Positions 11,893 through 21,986 of a DNA stretch of 64,000 bases are shown piece by piece. The notes below the pieces were generated by a model. It searched no databases. It worked only from the letters and a program-made list of their open reading frames with translations, and had not been told where the DNA came from. Origin of the DNA: Symsagittifera roscoffensis (Eukaryota > Xenacoelomorpha > Acoela > Convolutidae). Made by a program: the position numbers and the translations under genes. Numbering within the stretch: the stretch's first letter is position 1; each line of letters starts with the position of its first letter. The stretch covers positions 29,388,252 to 29,452,251 of the forward strand of contig NC_087065.1 in assembly GCF_963678635.1 (NCBI RefSeq). Reading direction: 5' to 3'.

Positions 11893-12909
11893 TCACCTTA
11901 GTCTTCTGGGGAAAAAGCCCTGGGGGAAGATGTCGCGAATAATGTCTGATGTTGTTAGTAACTTGGCTAGTATGCATATGACATTTTTAGTTTGTAGCAG
12001 TGGCCAAAGCAATTGAAGTGCCTTGATGGTGTTTAGTTCTTCTGTGCCTACTGCGAAATCATAAGGTGTGTTTTGGATGAGGTTATAGATTATATGATTA
12101 TATTTAGTATTGTGAATAAATTCTAATATGGGTAGTTCAATAGTTTGTATAAATTCATGCGGGATAATGAAGGGTCTTGATTCTTCATCATTGAAGGTCT
12201 TTGTGATGGGACAGAATATATACATTTGGGTAACTGGGTCATAGTTGCGGAGGATGCCGGGGAGGTTAGTATTTTTAATGCAGTATGTAAAATTAAGAAA
12301 AATTGGTGACGTGGATTTTGAGTTAATAAACTGAAAACGATGGTGGGGTTGTCTTGATGGCGTGGGTAAATCAAAATGATTTTGTATAAAACGATAATAT
12401 GTATAAGTGTGCGTCTGTTTAGTGCGTAACATTATATCGTGGGAACAGTGCAAATCGCGTTCCTGTGGTGAAAGAAAGTGAAAGGTTAGTGAAAATAACT
12501 GAAATTTATCATAGACGCTTTCATATGCTTGAATATCAACTATTGCTTCTGAAATAATATGATCATGTTTTCTATCAAAAATATTAAGTGTAAATACGTA
12601 TGATGTTTTAATAAACAATTTTTCGGTTAGTTGCGGGTTTGCGAAGCGATCTTCATCTAAAAATTGATCTTGGTTAGGACGGATGATATTATGATCGTAG
12701 TATTTTATTGAAAAATCGTTAGCTCGGGGTGCGGTGAATGTTTTTAATAACTTTTTATATCCAACGTAAGTAAATTGTCGAGGTGTTAATGATGTAGTGA
12801 GTCTATATAATATATTTTTGTTTTTCTCGATATTTTCAGTAGTGTTAGCTAATGGTAGGCAAAGGGGGTTAGTATAATTATAGTAAGCGGTCCAATGAAG
12901 TGTTGGCAT
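11893..12909 (-). CDS. Intact accessory protein of unknown function (338 aa) in the LTR element
   Basis: The only long frame after pol that is uninterrupted. It begins MPTLHWTAYYNYTNPLCLP and ends with IFPQGFFPRRLR. It is rich in Tyr, His, Asn and Phe, has few Cys, no signal peptide and no clear membrane segment. I recognise no catalytic motif or known retroelement accessory domain. The frame is open for about 68 further codons upstream of this ATG to a TAA at about 13111, beyond which the same frame continues as S/T/P-rich sequence. The ATG at 12909 is therefore a minimum start, and a longer readthrough or spliced product is possible. It lies between the env-like region and the 3' LTR, where accessory genes of complex retroviruses usually sit. 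A viral-type accessory or structural role is inference only. Confidence 0.7.
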   Translation of the reverse strand: MPTLHWTAYYNYTNPLCLPLANTTENIEKNKNILYRLTTSLTPRQFTYVGYKKLLKTFTAPRANDFSIKYYDHNIIRPNQDQFLDEDRFANPQLTEKLFIKTSYVFTLNIFDRKHDHIISEAIVDIQAYESVYDKFQLFSLTFHFLSPQERDLHCSHDIMLRTKQTHTYTYYRFIQNHFDLPTPSRQPHHRFQFINSKSTSPIFLNFTYCIKNTNLPGILRNYDPVTQMYIFCPITKTFNDEESRPFIIPHEFIQTIELPILEFIHNTKYNHIIYNLIQNTPYDFAVGTEELNTIKALQLLWPLLQTKNVICILAKLLTTSDIIRDIFPQGFFPRRLR

Positions 12910-13110
12910 TAAAACGTGCTCATCAACAAAATTTTGTGTTAAGTTAGCAATGGTAGGTGTATTTAATGTATATTGCGGAAATGAGGGTAGGGTGATTTCA
13001 AGAAAATTTTTCGTGTTTGTGTGTTCCGGGTGGTTGATATATTCTCGGGCTGTTCCGGGTTTGGCTAGGAATGGGTGATTTGGGAATTTTCGTTTAAAAG
13101 TGTGTTAAGC

Positions 13111-13690
13111 TCGGTTAGTACTGGTAGGTGTTTCGGTGGATGTGGATGACTGAGCTAATGATGGAGTGTAAGCTGAAGAGGGTGTAGGAGTTGGTGGATT
13201 TGAGGATGTTATTGTGGATGATAGTTGATGTATTGTAAGACTGTTGGGGTGTATTAATTGTTGTTGTAATGTAATAAAATTGTCGAGTTCTTCGGAAATT
13301 CGGATGGTATCTGGGGAATTATTATGTGATCTGTCGGAATGAAATGGAGAATAGGTTGGGGTTACTTGGGAAGCGTAAGAAGGAGTGGAAAGGGATGGGG
13401 ATGAATGACTGGGGGTGGTTTCGAAAAAACTGAGGAGTTGATCTGGGTATGGGTAGAGGGAGATGGTTCGGAGTCTGCAAATTCGTCGGGGGTTTCTACA
13501 TTGGAGTTATTAAAGTGTGAGATAGTATGAAAAACTGAAATATCTGAGTTAGTATCAGAACTCTTCTTGATGGTATATTAATAATTGGAGAATCGGGTGG
13601 CGGGAAAGCAAAAAGTGGGATAATTGGGATTTGAGTTTGGAGGTTGGCTGGGTGGGACTTTGAGCGATGGAGGGAGTCAAGTTGTCGGCT
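13111..13690 (-). pseudogene. S/T/P-rich segment upstream of the accessory ORF
   Basis: From about 13500 down to 13111 one minus-strand frame is open for about 130 codons and strongly biased to Ser, Thr and Pro. It ends at a TAA that is in frame with the accessory ORF. Above 13440 a different frame (to 13690) carries similarly Ser/Pro/Asp-rich sequence, which points to a frameshift. The TAA is present at the matching place in both duplicate copies. Whether this is the tail of the env-like protein, the N-terminus of the accessory protein or a separate ORF cannot be decided here. Confidence 0.5.
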
Positions 13691-13699
13691 CATCCTGGG

Positions 13700-14634
13700 C
13701 TAAAAAAAATGATTATTTTGAGACTGAAAACTGTTGGTGTGAGGTTGTTCGATAATTTGTTCATATGTATTATCATTTTGTGAATGATGTGACATTATGT
13801 GTTGGATGGGACTTTGTGTTGTATTTGGTCTAAAATTTGGATTATTTGTGATTGCTAGGTTTCGAAAATTTCGGGGAACTAATGATAATGGATGGTTTTG
13901 TGGTAGGGGTGGTATCTGTGGTGCAGTAGGTGTTATATCTACATTATTATGTTCTTCGTCGTATGTGTTTTGTCTTGTGGATATTTTTGTATTATGTTCT
14001 TTTAATTGTGCATCTAGAAGTATTTTATTGATTGATGATGAAAAAATTTCAAAAAATCCTGCAAATAGTATACGTGCTACACTTGCTTGTCGGTTTATTT
14101 GTGTGTGTATAGCGCATGTGTTATAGATTCTTTTTAACAGTGAGAAAAAAAATCCTATAAAATTAAACATAGCATATAAGATAGTTAATTTTTCTAAGAT
14201 GTAATAGGGCCATCCTAGAAAAGCGAGAATTTCGTTTTTTAAGGTGACAAAATTGAAAATATTTATAGGTGAAATATCTTGTGGTCTATATTTTCCACCG
14301 TTTAAATATATGTAATCTTCGATATCTTTAAAATATCCGCTATAGTCCTGTGTATAATTGTCTGCAAATCCTGCGGTTTTGGCAAGTTTTCTTAAATTCT
14401 GGTCGATTGATTGTCGTTGTATTGTGTCAATTTATGTTAGTAATTCTTGAAACTGTTGTGTTCTAATGTGATGTTGTATATCAGACTTAGAATATATTTC
14501 AATTGATTGTAAATCAAAATTTGGGTTATGAGCGATAGCTCTGATGCTTTCGGGTGAAAATTTTTTGAGTGGTTGCATTAATGTAGGATACGGTGTAAGT
14601 AGGTAGTATTTTTCTTCATCAGGGTTTAATTGTA
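13700..14634 (-). pseudogene. Env-like region: membrane-proximal part, transmembrane segment and tail
   Basis: An open frame at 13700-14170 starts MFNFIGFFFSLLKRI, the end of a hydrophobic stretch that begins just upstream (about 14180-14215) and could span a membrane. It is followed by a polar tail of roughly 140 residues. Upstream, 14171-14634 continues as mostly open sequence broken by at least one stop near 14430. The order ectodomain, membrane segment, tail continues from the frame ending at 14635. I describe it as the C-terminal third of a viral-type glycoprotein with decay, and no function remains likely. Confidence 0.5.
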
Positions 14635-16326
14635 CTACATTGTGACTAATTTCTGATCCACATGGGACTGCGGTATCCCAAAAATATGTTCGTCTTGAAA
14701 GTGTGCCAACAAAATGTACTTTGTTTTTATAGAATATGGGGATTCTTTTATAACAACGTTTATCTTCAAAAACATATAATGGTGATACTTTTTAGTGCAA
14801 GTATAAAACCATAAAATTTTTCCTTCGTAATCAAGAAAATTTGATCTGTTTGCTGATAATAAGTGTCCTGCGTAAAGTATTTTTAGTACTGCTAATGCGA
14901 GTGATTGTAAGATTTGTGTTTTTTCTAATTCGCATAGTTGATGAAGTGTTTCTAATTCACAAAGTGACATTTCTTGGAAAATTCTACTAATTGTGTAGTT
15001 TAATTTCATGTCCAAGTGGATATTGTAATGAATATTACCAAAGTAGGTGCTATTCATTAGTGACAATTCTTGTAAACGTGTGCTTTTACTGTCATATGGT
15101 TTTAGTTTTCCAACGCGTTGACCTTTGCTTTTATAAAAGTTAACTGGGACATATGATTTTCCTTCATTAATAGGATGACTTGTGGCATAAGGGCCAAATT
15201 TTATTTTTTCAGTGGTCATGTCGAAACCTCTTTCGTATTCGACAAGTATTTCAGAGTATTGTGTTTTATAAAGTGGATTGCTATATTTACATGCAAATTC
15301 TGTTTCTTGATAGACTTGGAAACGTGTTAATTTATTTTCTATATCATGAATGTTTTTAAAATCAGTGCTTTGTTTACGAGATGGGTTCACTTGTTCGTAT
15401 GGAATTGATTCAATAGAATATTTTTCATGAAATTTTATCATTCGAGCGTGTATTTTTGCTACTTGAAATGTTGTGCATGTATCTTCGGGAAACCAAAAAA
15501 TTGTCGCTTGGGTCCTTGTTTAGGGTCACAATAACCTTGATCATTTTGCAAGGTAATCTAATTCCTTGATAGATCATGGTGTTATCAGTTAAATTTCGTG
15601 TGAGTTGTATTTTTTCAAGTTGAATTTTCCAATCAAAAAACATTATTTCTTGATATCCTTTATTTTTTGTGTCTGCTTTGCAGTTTGAAGGATTATTTAT
15701 TCCAATGTGTGGTATCCAGTGTTTATCGTTTATATCATAAGTTAATTGTCCGTGTGCGCCGTTAGATGGGTGTTTTTTGTCTAATTTAATATGTCCTTGG
15801 TATCGTTCAAGTTCTGCTTAATGTAATGTACAGCTCGTAATGTACAGAATCGGCAAAGACTTGAAAATTTACTAACTTTCTGTCTGTGTTTTTATTTCTT
15901 GTGATATTTAGTCTGAGTAGTTCGTTTTTATAATCATCGGTATTTAGATGTAAAAGTCGTTCTATATTACTTTGGTAAAATGATTCGTGATCAAGTCGGT
16001 TCTTATTTCCGTTGCAAACTTGTGAACAATGTACTTTCTTCTCAAAAAATGTTGCTGTAAATTTATATCCTTGTGACTGTTGTTGCTCGGGCTTTTCAAT
16101 ACAATGTTGCTATTACATTTGTAGTTTCTATAGCTTGTGGTTCTGTTTCGCATTGTGATACTTGATTTATTGCATATTTGTGTAGTGTTTTTTGTTCGTT
16201 TTCTTCACAATCATAGCGTGTTACTAATAAATCCTGGGGTCCTGTGCAAGGAGAAGGATTTGTGTTTTGGTCGGAAAATATTAGAAAATGAATGTGTTGA
16301 ATTGTTAACTTTTTTAGAATATACAT
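14635..16326 (-). pseudogene. Env-like glycoprotein ectodomain (broken)
   Basis: Three open frames follow each other (16096-16326, 15425-15643, 14635-15441), separated by frameshifts and stops. The first has paired Cys in the pattern Y-D-C then Y-x-I-N-Q-V-S-Q-C. The last is 268 codons, with several NxS/T sites, a Cys-flanked helix-like LCELETLHQLCELEKTQ stretch, and Y-x-C followed by spaced aromatic and Cys positions. The early Y-D-C pair and later YEGKxxWFYTC motif recall class III-type glycoproteins of chuvirus-like mononegaviruses, which some LTR elements have captured. That assignment is from motif memory and is tentative. The position after integrase and before the LTR fits env. Confidence 0.5.
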
Positions 16327-16354
16327 GTGAATGATAATCCAGAGTATGGGTTAT

Positions 16355-17430
16355 AAAGTGTTATGTAACCAATTGTTTTTTTGTATATCTATCGTATTTA
16401 TATATTACTTCATGTGTTATAAACGGTGGTGGTAGTGATTGAGCTGTTATATTTGGTACATTTAATGGGTAGGGATGTTGAACAATATTATTAAGTCTGA
16501 TTGTGGTTTCAAATTTAAATTGGAGACTATTTTGTTGGAGTATTAGAATATTATGTTCTCGAACATCTTCGTGGATATCTTGTCTATATTGTAATCTATT
16601 GAGTGCCCAATTGTGGAGTCGGTTTCTTTCGTGATGTTGTCCAAATAATGGGGAGGTGCTACGAAAGTATTCCAATCTAATCGTAAAGGGATATTTGATG
16701 ATGATTGTTCTCGATATCTAGCGTCGAGGTTGTTTGGAAAATTCAAAGGGAAAAGTGTCAGTGAAATTTGACTTAATGATGGTGTTGACGGGAGTGATAA
16801 TGTTTCTGGTAATGATGATGGTGTTGTATCTGTAGAAATATCTATTGGCTCATTTACTATGTTTGGTTCGCGTTGTGTATATGAGTGTGTTGCCCAATAT
16901 GGTAGGCGTTCGGTAGGGTTGGGGGGTTAAAAGGATTTTCACGTATTTGTTCAGATGTCGGTGTTGAACCTAAGTATTCTGAGGATATACTGGAGGTGCT
17001 ATGTTGTGAGAGGAGTGTGGGGGTTTCTGGTAATGTACTACTTGAAATTTCTGAAGTAGTTGGTGTTGGTGATTGGGGTATATCAAAATGAACTCTGGGG
17101 GTTTGAAAATTTCTATTTCTTCGTGGATGTATAATTTGTCTATTTATTTCAGCTGTATTTTGATTTTGACTAATATATCTTACTCTATTTAAGTCTTGTG
17201 GTAATGTGGGGTATAAATTATATGTTGGTTCACTTAGGGATGCTTGTCGCTGAACTGGTTCTAGTGGTTCAGATGAGCGAGCGTGTCGTTCTTCAAAAGT
17301 GTATGGGTTATCTTGAAAAGAACTTCGTGTAGATGTTTGGGGGTTTTGGGTAGTTGTGAGTATGGCTCAGTTTTCTTGGGAAGATGTCGTTGAAAACTGA
17401 TTTTGTGATGGTTGGTTAGCAATTTTGGAA
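16355..17430 (-). pseudogene. S/T/P/Q-rich segment preceding the env-like ectodomain
   Basis: A frame without Met is open from about 17350 to 16920 and is rich in Ser, Thr, Pro, Gln and Arg. A C-run at about 16921-16926 shifts the frame, after which open sequence continues to about 16670 and, after a second shift, to 16361. Polar residues dominate and no domain is recognised. It could be a disordered N-terminal or spacer domain of the env-like protein or a separate phosphoprotein-like ORF. Confidence 0.45.
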
Positions 17431-17451
17431 ATGTGTCCGATTGATCTTTTT

Positions 17452-17640
17452 CTAGTGGGAAGATTTATGTTTAATGTAATATTCTTCGATGAAAACAATT
17501 AAAAGGATTGTTGCTAAGGCGAATGGGACTATTGTCTTTTTTACACATTTGCACATTGTCATTGTTAGGGATGATAAAAATGTGATGAAAATTACGAATA
17601 GTAAAAAAATATCTGTTCTACTAAAAATTGTTCGTATCAT
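17452..17640 (-). CDS. Small membrane protein ORF (62 aa) in the LTR element
   Basis: The ORF encodes two hydrophobic segments, roughly residues 11-28 (DIFLLFVIFITFLSSLTM) and 36-52 (FALATILLIVFIEEYYI), joined by a short Cys/Lys loop MCKCVKK. This looks like a small hairpin membrane protein. It sits between pol and the env-like region in the element's sense direction. No family is recognised, and short hydrophobic frames arise easily in T/A-rich sequence, so confidence is moderate. Confidence 0.4.
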   Translation of the reverse strand: MIRTIFSRTDIFLLFVIFITFLSSLTMTMCKCVKKTIVPFALATILLIVFIEEYYIKHKSSH

Positions 17641-17649
17641 TTAAATAGA

Positions 17650-18510
17650 CTTTGAATTATCGTACCTATGAATGTGGTCAACGATTTGGGAAAGTTGGAG
17701 ATATATTTCAAATAGGGAGTAGAAAATTTAAAAAACATTGCAAAAAAATATTATAAGGATTATTAAGGCTTCAAAAGTTTCAATAAAAAATATTAGCAAA
17801 ATTTTAAATAGAATGAAAAGTTTTAAGATCTAAGATTATATTTCTTAAGGTATCGACTGTTAGAGAGAATAGCATTTAAGAAATGATTCGTTCGTCGAAT
17901 ATTTTTTGTTTTCTGGGGCGAGGTTCAAGTGTGGTCGGATTATTCATTGGTTTTTTGACAAGTGGGTTGAGTTTTGTGAAAAATTGTTGGAGGCTAATTT
18001 TATGGTGTTCGGGAGGTCTTCTTTGCTTTGTTTTTATTTGTTGGGTAATCTGGGGTATTTTTGAAGTATTTGTACTTTAGGCCAAATGATTATGGTTGTT
18101 TTTTACTTTAGGCTAATTTGCCATTCTTGGTTGGATGGTTTTTGAGGTCTAAGTTGGGAAAGTATTGTTGATCTTTGCGTTATTAGATAGGGGAGGGTTG
18201 TAATATTATAGTGGTAATTATTTTAGTTGTCAAGTTTTAGCGAGTTGCTTATTTTTGACCTGGAGGTTGTAAAGTTATAGTTATAGATATGCCTGGAGTT
18301 TAATATCTATCGGCTAGTAGGTTTTTGTTAGAGATATAGAAGGTGATGGATTTGAGTGAATCCTATTGGCTGAATTTGAACTAGAATTGTTGCGTATGTT
18401 TCAGCATGTTATCTTGAAAATATGAAAGTTCAAAATGATTTAGAGGTGTACAAATTATTAATTTTGAAATCAAAGTTATTTTTGAAATTCAACTTTCTCT
18501 AATATTTTAG
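17650..18510 (-). other. Non-coding gap between pol and the env region of the element
   Basis: About 860 bp with no minus-strand frame worth calling. A plus-strand frame at 17883-18080 opposes the element and has no features beyond hydrophobicity. This could hold a splice acceptor or promoter for the downstream genes, but I see no specific signal. Confidence 0.45.
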
Positions 18511-18511
18511 A

Positions 18512-20176
18512 TTAAGGGATGAAAGTTTTGTAATTTTTACGTGGTTGATTTCTAAGTCGTGATAATTCTCTGTGTTCTGATTTTTCTACTTGTTCTTGTG
18601 ATAAAATTTTTTCTATCATTTTTCTGTTTTTTCTTTCTTGTTGAGGTAATTTTGGGTCTGGCGTTTTTGTATTGTTGGGAGTTGTGTTTTGCTTTTGATT
18701 TTGTTTATGATGAACGTTGTCCTGTATATTTGTTTCTTGTTCTGTATGTGTATGGTTTTGAATAACTTTTAAACCTGGAAAAGAATATAATTGAGTTAAT
18801 TCGCGTAATGCGTATTCTTTCGGATAGTAAGATAATAGATTGTTACGATGTTGAACAATTTCTTTTTTGGTTGAATCTATGAGTTTATACCTTACGTCAG
18901 TGGGTTTGGCAATTATTTGGTATGGTCCTTTTCGAAGTGATTGTAGTTTTTTAGAGATTCCTTTTTGTGTATTGAAATTAGGTATTAAGACAAATGTTCC
19001 AATTTTTAAATCTGTGGCTGGCATAAAGCGTGAATTAATTTGGCTGTTAATGTTTTGCCTTTGTAACAATTTTTTTGATACTTTTTGGTAAATTTCATTG
19101 TTTTTTATCTCTATTTAAAATCCATTCGGTATATGTGTCGGAGGCTAATTTAAGAATTTGTGGGTGATGAAAATGATCTTCATCATGTGTGTGTAGAGGT
19201 AGGTTATAACAAATTGAATCTTTATTCGGTTGGCAATAACCTTGTGCATTTTTATAATTGTCGTGATTTGTGAATTATATGATAGGGGAAATAATTTTAC
19301 ATCTGCTGACCATTTTGTGTATCGTGTATCATTTCCATTTATGATACATCTGAAATATTCTTGTAATGAACGGTTCATACCTTCGACTAAACCGTTTGTC
19401 CAAGATGCATGAGATGCACATGGTTTAATTTTGATGTTATATAAGTGGCATAGTGTGATGATTTCATTATTTATAAATTCAGTACCGTTGTCTGTAACTA
19501 GGATTTCGGGTAATCCGAATTTAGCTATCCAATGTTCGTGAAGTATTGTGTAAGCATAATAAGCATTACAATGTGGTACTGGGTTGAGTGCTACATAATG
19601 TGTGAATGCATCAACAATAACCATATTGTAGGAGCTTCCTTCAGAGGATGGTGAAATTGGTCCTTTTTTGTCGAATGAAATGCGATGGTTGAAATATAAA
19701 CTCTGTCCTTTAAAATCTTGTTTTTGTGCTATTTGTTTTTGATTTGGATAAGGTTTGTTCAATTGACATGTTATACAATCGTTGCATAATACTTTTATTC
19801 AAATTGGTGCATTTGGGAAATAAAAATTTTGTGTAAAGTTCGAGTATGTTTTTTCTGATCCTGAGTGTCCTTTTGTAGTTTGTGTATGGGAGGTGTTAAA
19901 TGCTATTAGTATCATACTTAAAGGAAGACAGGGAACTTTAGAATCAATTAATTAATATTCTAAAAGATCTGTATTTTCATTGATTGCTGTGTTATTAAAG
20001 TTTCGGAAATATCGAAGGAGTGTTTTGTTTCCTAAGATTGTGGTATCAGCTTTTGCTGGCTTAGTTTTATATTTGTGCCATGAATTTAGTTGTCTAATTA
20101 CTGGGTCGAGATTTTGATTTTGTTTTAAAAGTTCAAGTGTAATTTTTTCTGTTGGGGGGGAGAAAAATATTGTCAA
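18512..20176 (-). pseudogene. Integrase of the 20-kb element (broken)
   Basis: Domains in order on the minus strand: a pre-integrase segment (19952-20176) with DPVIRQLNSW; an HHCC zinc finger at about 19750-19870 (H and GHSG, then CNDC); the DDE core with VIVDAF, VTDNGTEF and NGLVEGMN; and a GPY/F-type C-terminal module reading LRKGPYQI, with a basic/Gln-rich tail to 18512. These are standard Ty3/gypsy integrase parts and the three DDE residues are preserved. Breaks: a Trp-to-TGA change at 19799-19801 between the zinc finger halves, a frameshift near 19265 and a TGA at 19095-19097. The C-terminal frame (18512-19069) is open for 185 codons. No chromodomain is seen. Confidence 0.9.
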
Positions 20177-20402
20177 TTTCTAGTTTTGGTAGAGGAATTG
20201 TGTCAAGTGGGTCATGGAGGGCAAAAACCTGATTTATCCATACTTGTTGACCATTATTTTTTATCCATTGTGAGTATGGAATTGGTTTAAAAGTAGATGT
20301 GCTTAATAAATCAACTTCATAGTGATTATTTTGGCAATCTAAACAGAGTGGAAAATGTTGTAGATTATTTATTTGGGATTGATCAAAGTCAGTTTTTACT
20401 GC

Positions 20403-21951
20403 TTATTTGTATTCTAATCTGGGTGATGTTTCATCTTTTGCGAGATAGAGTTTAATATTTTTTGGTATTTCAACTGTAGTTTTTCGTGTGAATAGTTCAA
20501 GTGGCGTATTTCTACTTAATGTATATGGTAATGCAAGGTTTTTTCCTGCAGTCCAAACTATATGTAAGTTTGGGAATTTCATTAAAATTAATTGAAATCT
20601 ATAAACTCTATAATTAGGATTTGACTTTTGTGTGAAGAGAAGTATAATTGGTTTATGATCTGTAAATAGAACTGTTGGGTGTTTTGATCCAAGTATCAGA
20701 AATTCGTATTCTGTAAGTGTATAAATTATAGCTGTACATTCTCTCATCAGAGTAGAGAGTCGTAGCTCGGCTTGTGTGAATAATCGTGAATTTTCTGATA
20801 TAAGATTCATTTTATTTGTTCCACTATGTTATTGTAGTAATGCTGGGCCGATGCCAAAATTTGAAGCATCGCACATTGCATAGAATGGTTGGTTTGGATC
20901 TGGAATTGTGTTTAAAATTTGTTCTGTCAAAAGTTTTTTCAATTTTTTCAAGTCGAGTTTGATGTTCAGTGGTCCATTCAAAATTATTTTGTTGTCTGAG
21001 GATGTTATAGAAAGGTCTTAAGTAAAATTGCATTTTGTAAACATATTTACTTAAGAAATTCAACATTCCAAGGAATTCTTGGATTTTCTTTTTATTTGTA
21101 GGTGGTTGAAGTTTTCGAATTGCATCAATGCGTGATTTTAATGGAGTGATAGTATTTCGTTCAATATTATGTCCCAAAAATTTAACGCGTGTTAAGAAAA
21201 AATTTGATTTATCGGGGGCTGCTTTCAGATTTTCGTTTTGAAATTTATTATGATATTGTTCCAAAACTGTAAACATTTCGTCTTTAGTTTGTGATTGCAT
21301 GAAAATATCATCTAAATATGTGATTGCGTTTTCTTGAGTATGAGTGGTCTAAAAATTTTACTCATGAAAGCTGAAAAAGCTGCTGGTCCTATGGATATTC
21401 TATAGAATAATCGATTAAATTCGTATTGTTGATTTCCAATAACAAATTGTGTTAATCGTCGTGATTGTTCATCTAGTGGCATTTGATTGTAAGCACTATC
21501 CATATCTGCGGTTGTGAAGTATTTACCATTTATCTTTATTAAGATAACTTGTATTGGTTCAATAGGCCAATTGCATTTTGATTCGTCAATTAGTGAATTG
21601 AGATATCTAGCGTCTAAAACTATTTTTAATGATTCACCTTTTGCTAGAATGATAACAGGGTTGATGAAGGTATTACCTTTTGGTTGTTCTTCTTTTTTTT
21701 ACTGGTGATATAATTTCGTATTTTTCTAATATATCAAGTAATCTATTTACTTTGTCGTGTAAGTGAATCGGTACTTTACTTGCTCTTTGTTTTTTGAAAA
21801 CTGCGTCAGGTTTTAATGGAAGGTGTAGTGATGAACTATTTTTTCCAACGTCAAATTTTGATGTTGCATAGACTGTTGAGTATTTTATCAGTTGTTTAGC
21901 TAATTTGTCAAATTCATCTTGTGTTATTTGTGAGTGTTGAAAATTAAACAT
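20403..21951 (-). pseudogene. Reverse transcriptase and RNase H of the 20-kb element (broken)
   Basis: The RT start (21673-21951) has FDVGK then KVPIHLHDKVNRLL. The palm motif TTADMDSAYNQMPLD is at about 21470-21520 and the catalytic YLDD at 21307-21318, followed by VKFLGHNI. RNase H follows with DASNFGIGPALLQ and, after an in-frame TAA at 20829-20831, continues through ECTAIIYTLTEYEF and DHKP to about 20520. Breaks include frameshifts in the A-run at about 21690 and just before YLDD near 21340, plus a third at about 20900. The catalytic residues themselves survive. It belongs to the Ty3/gypsy class by motif sequence and by position upstream of integrase. Confidence 0.92.
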
Positions 21952-21986
21952 TGTTAAAAATTTTTGTTGTTCTTTTGTATAGTTTG

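Larger units (their letters stand above)
9987..13344 (-). repeat. 1,679-bp tandem duplication inside the element
   Basis: TATGAATTTTACTACAATAT begins at 9991 and again at 11670, and the two copies stay alignable to about 11665 and 13344. I count roughly 55 substitutions, about 3.3 percent, close to the LTR divergence. Each copy carries the 3' part of an S/T/P-rich frame, a shared in-frame TAA and a 338-codon ORF. The right copy is intact and the left copy is broken. Confidence 0.9.
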
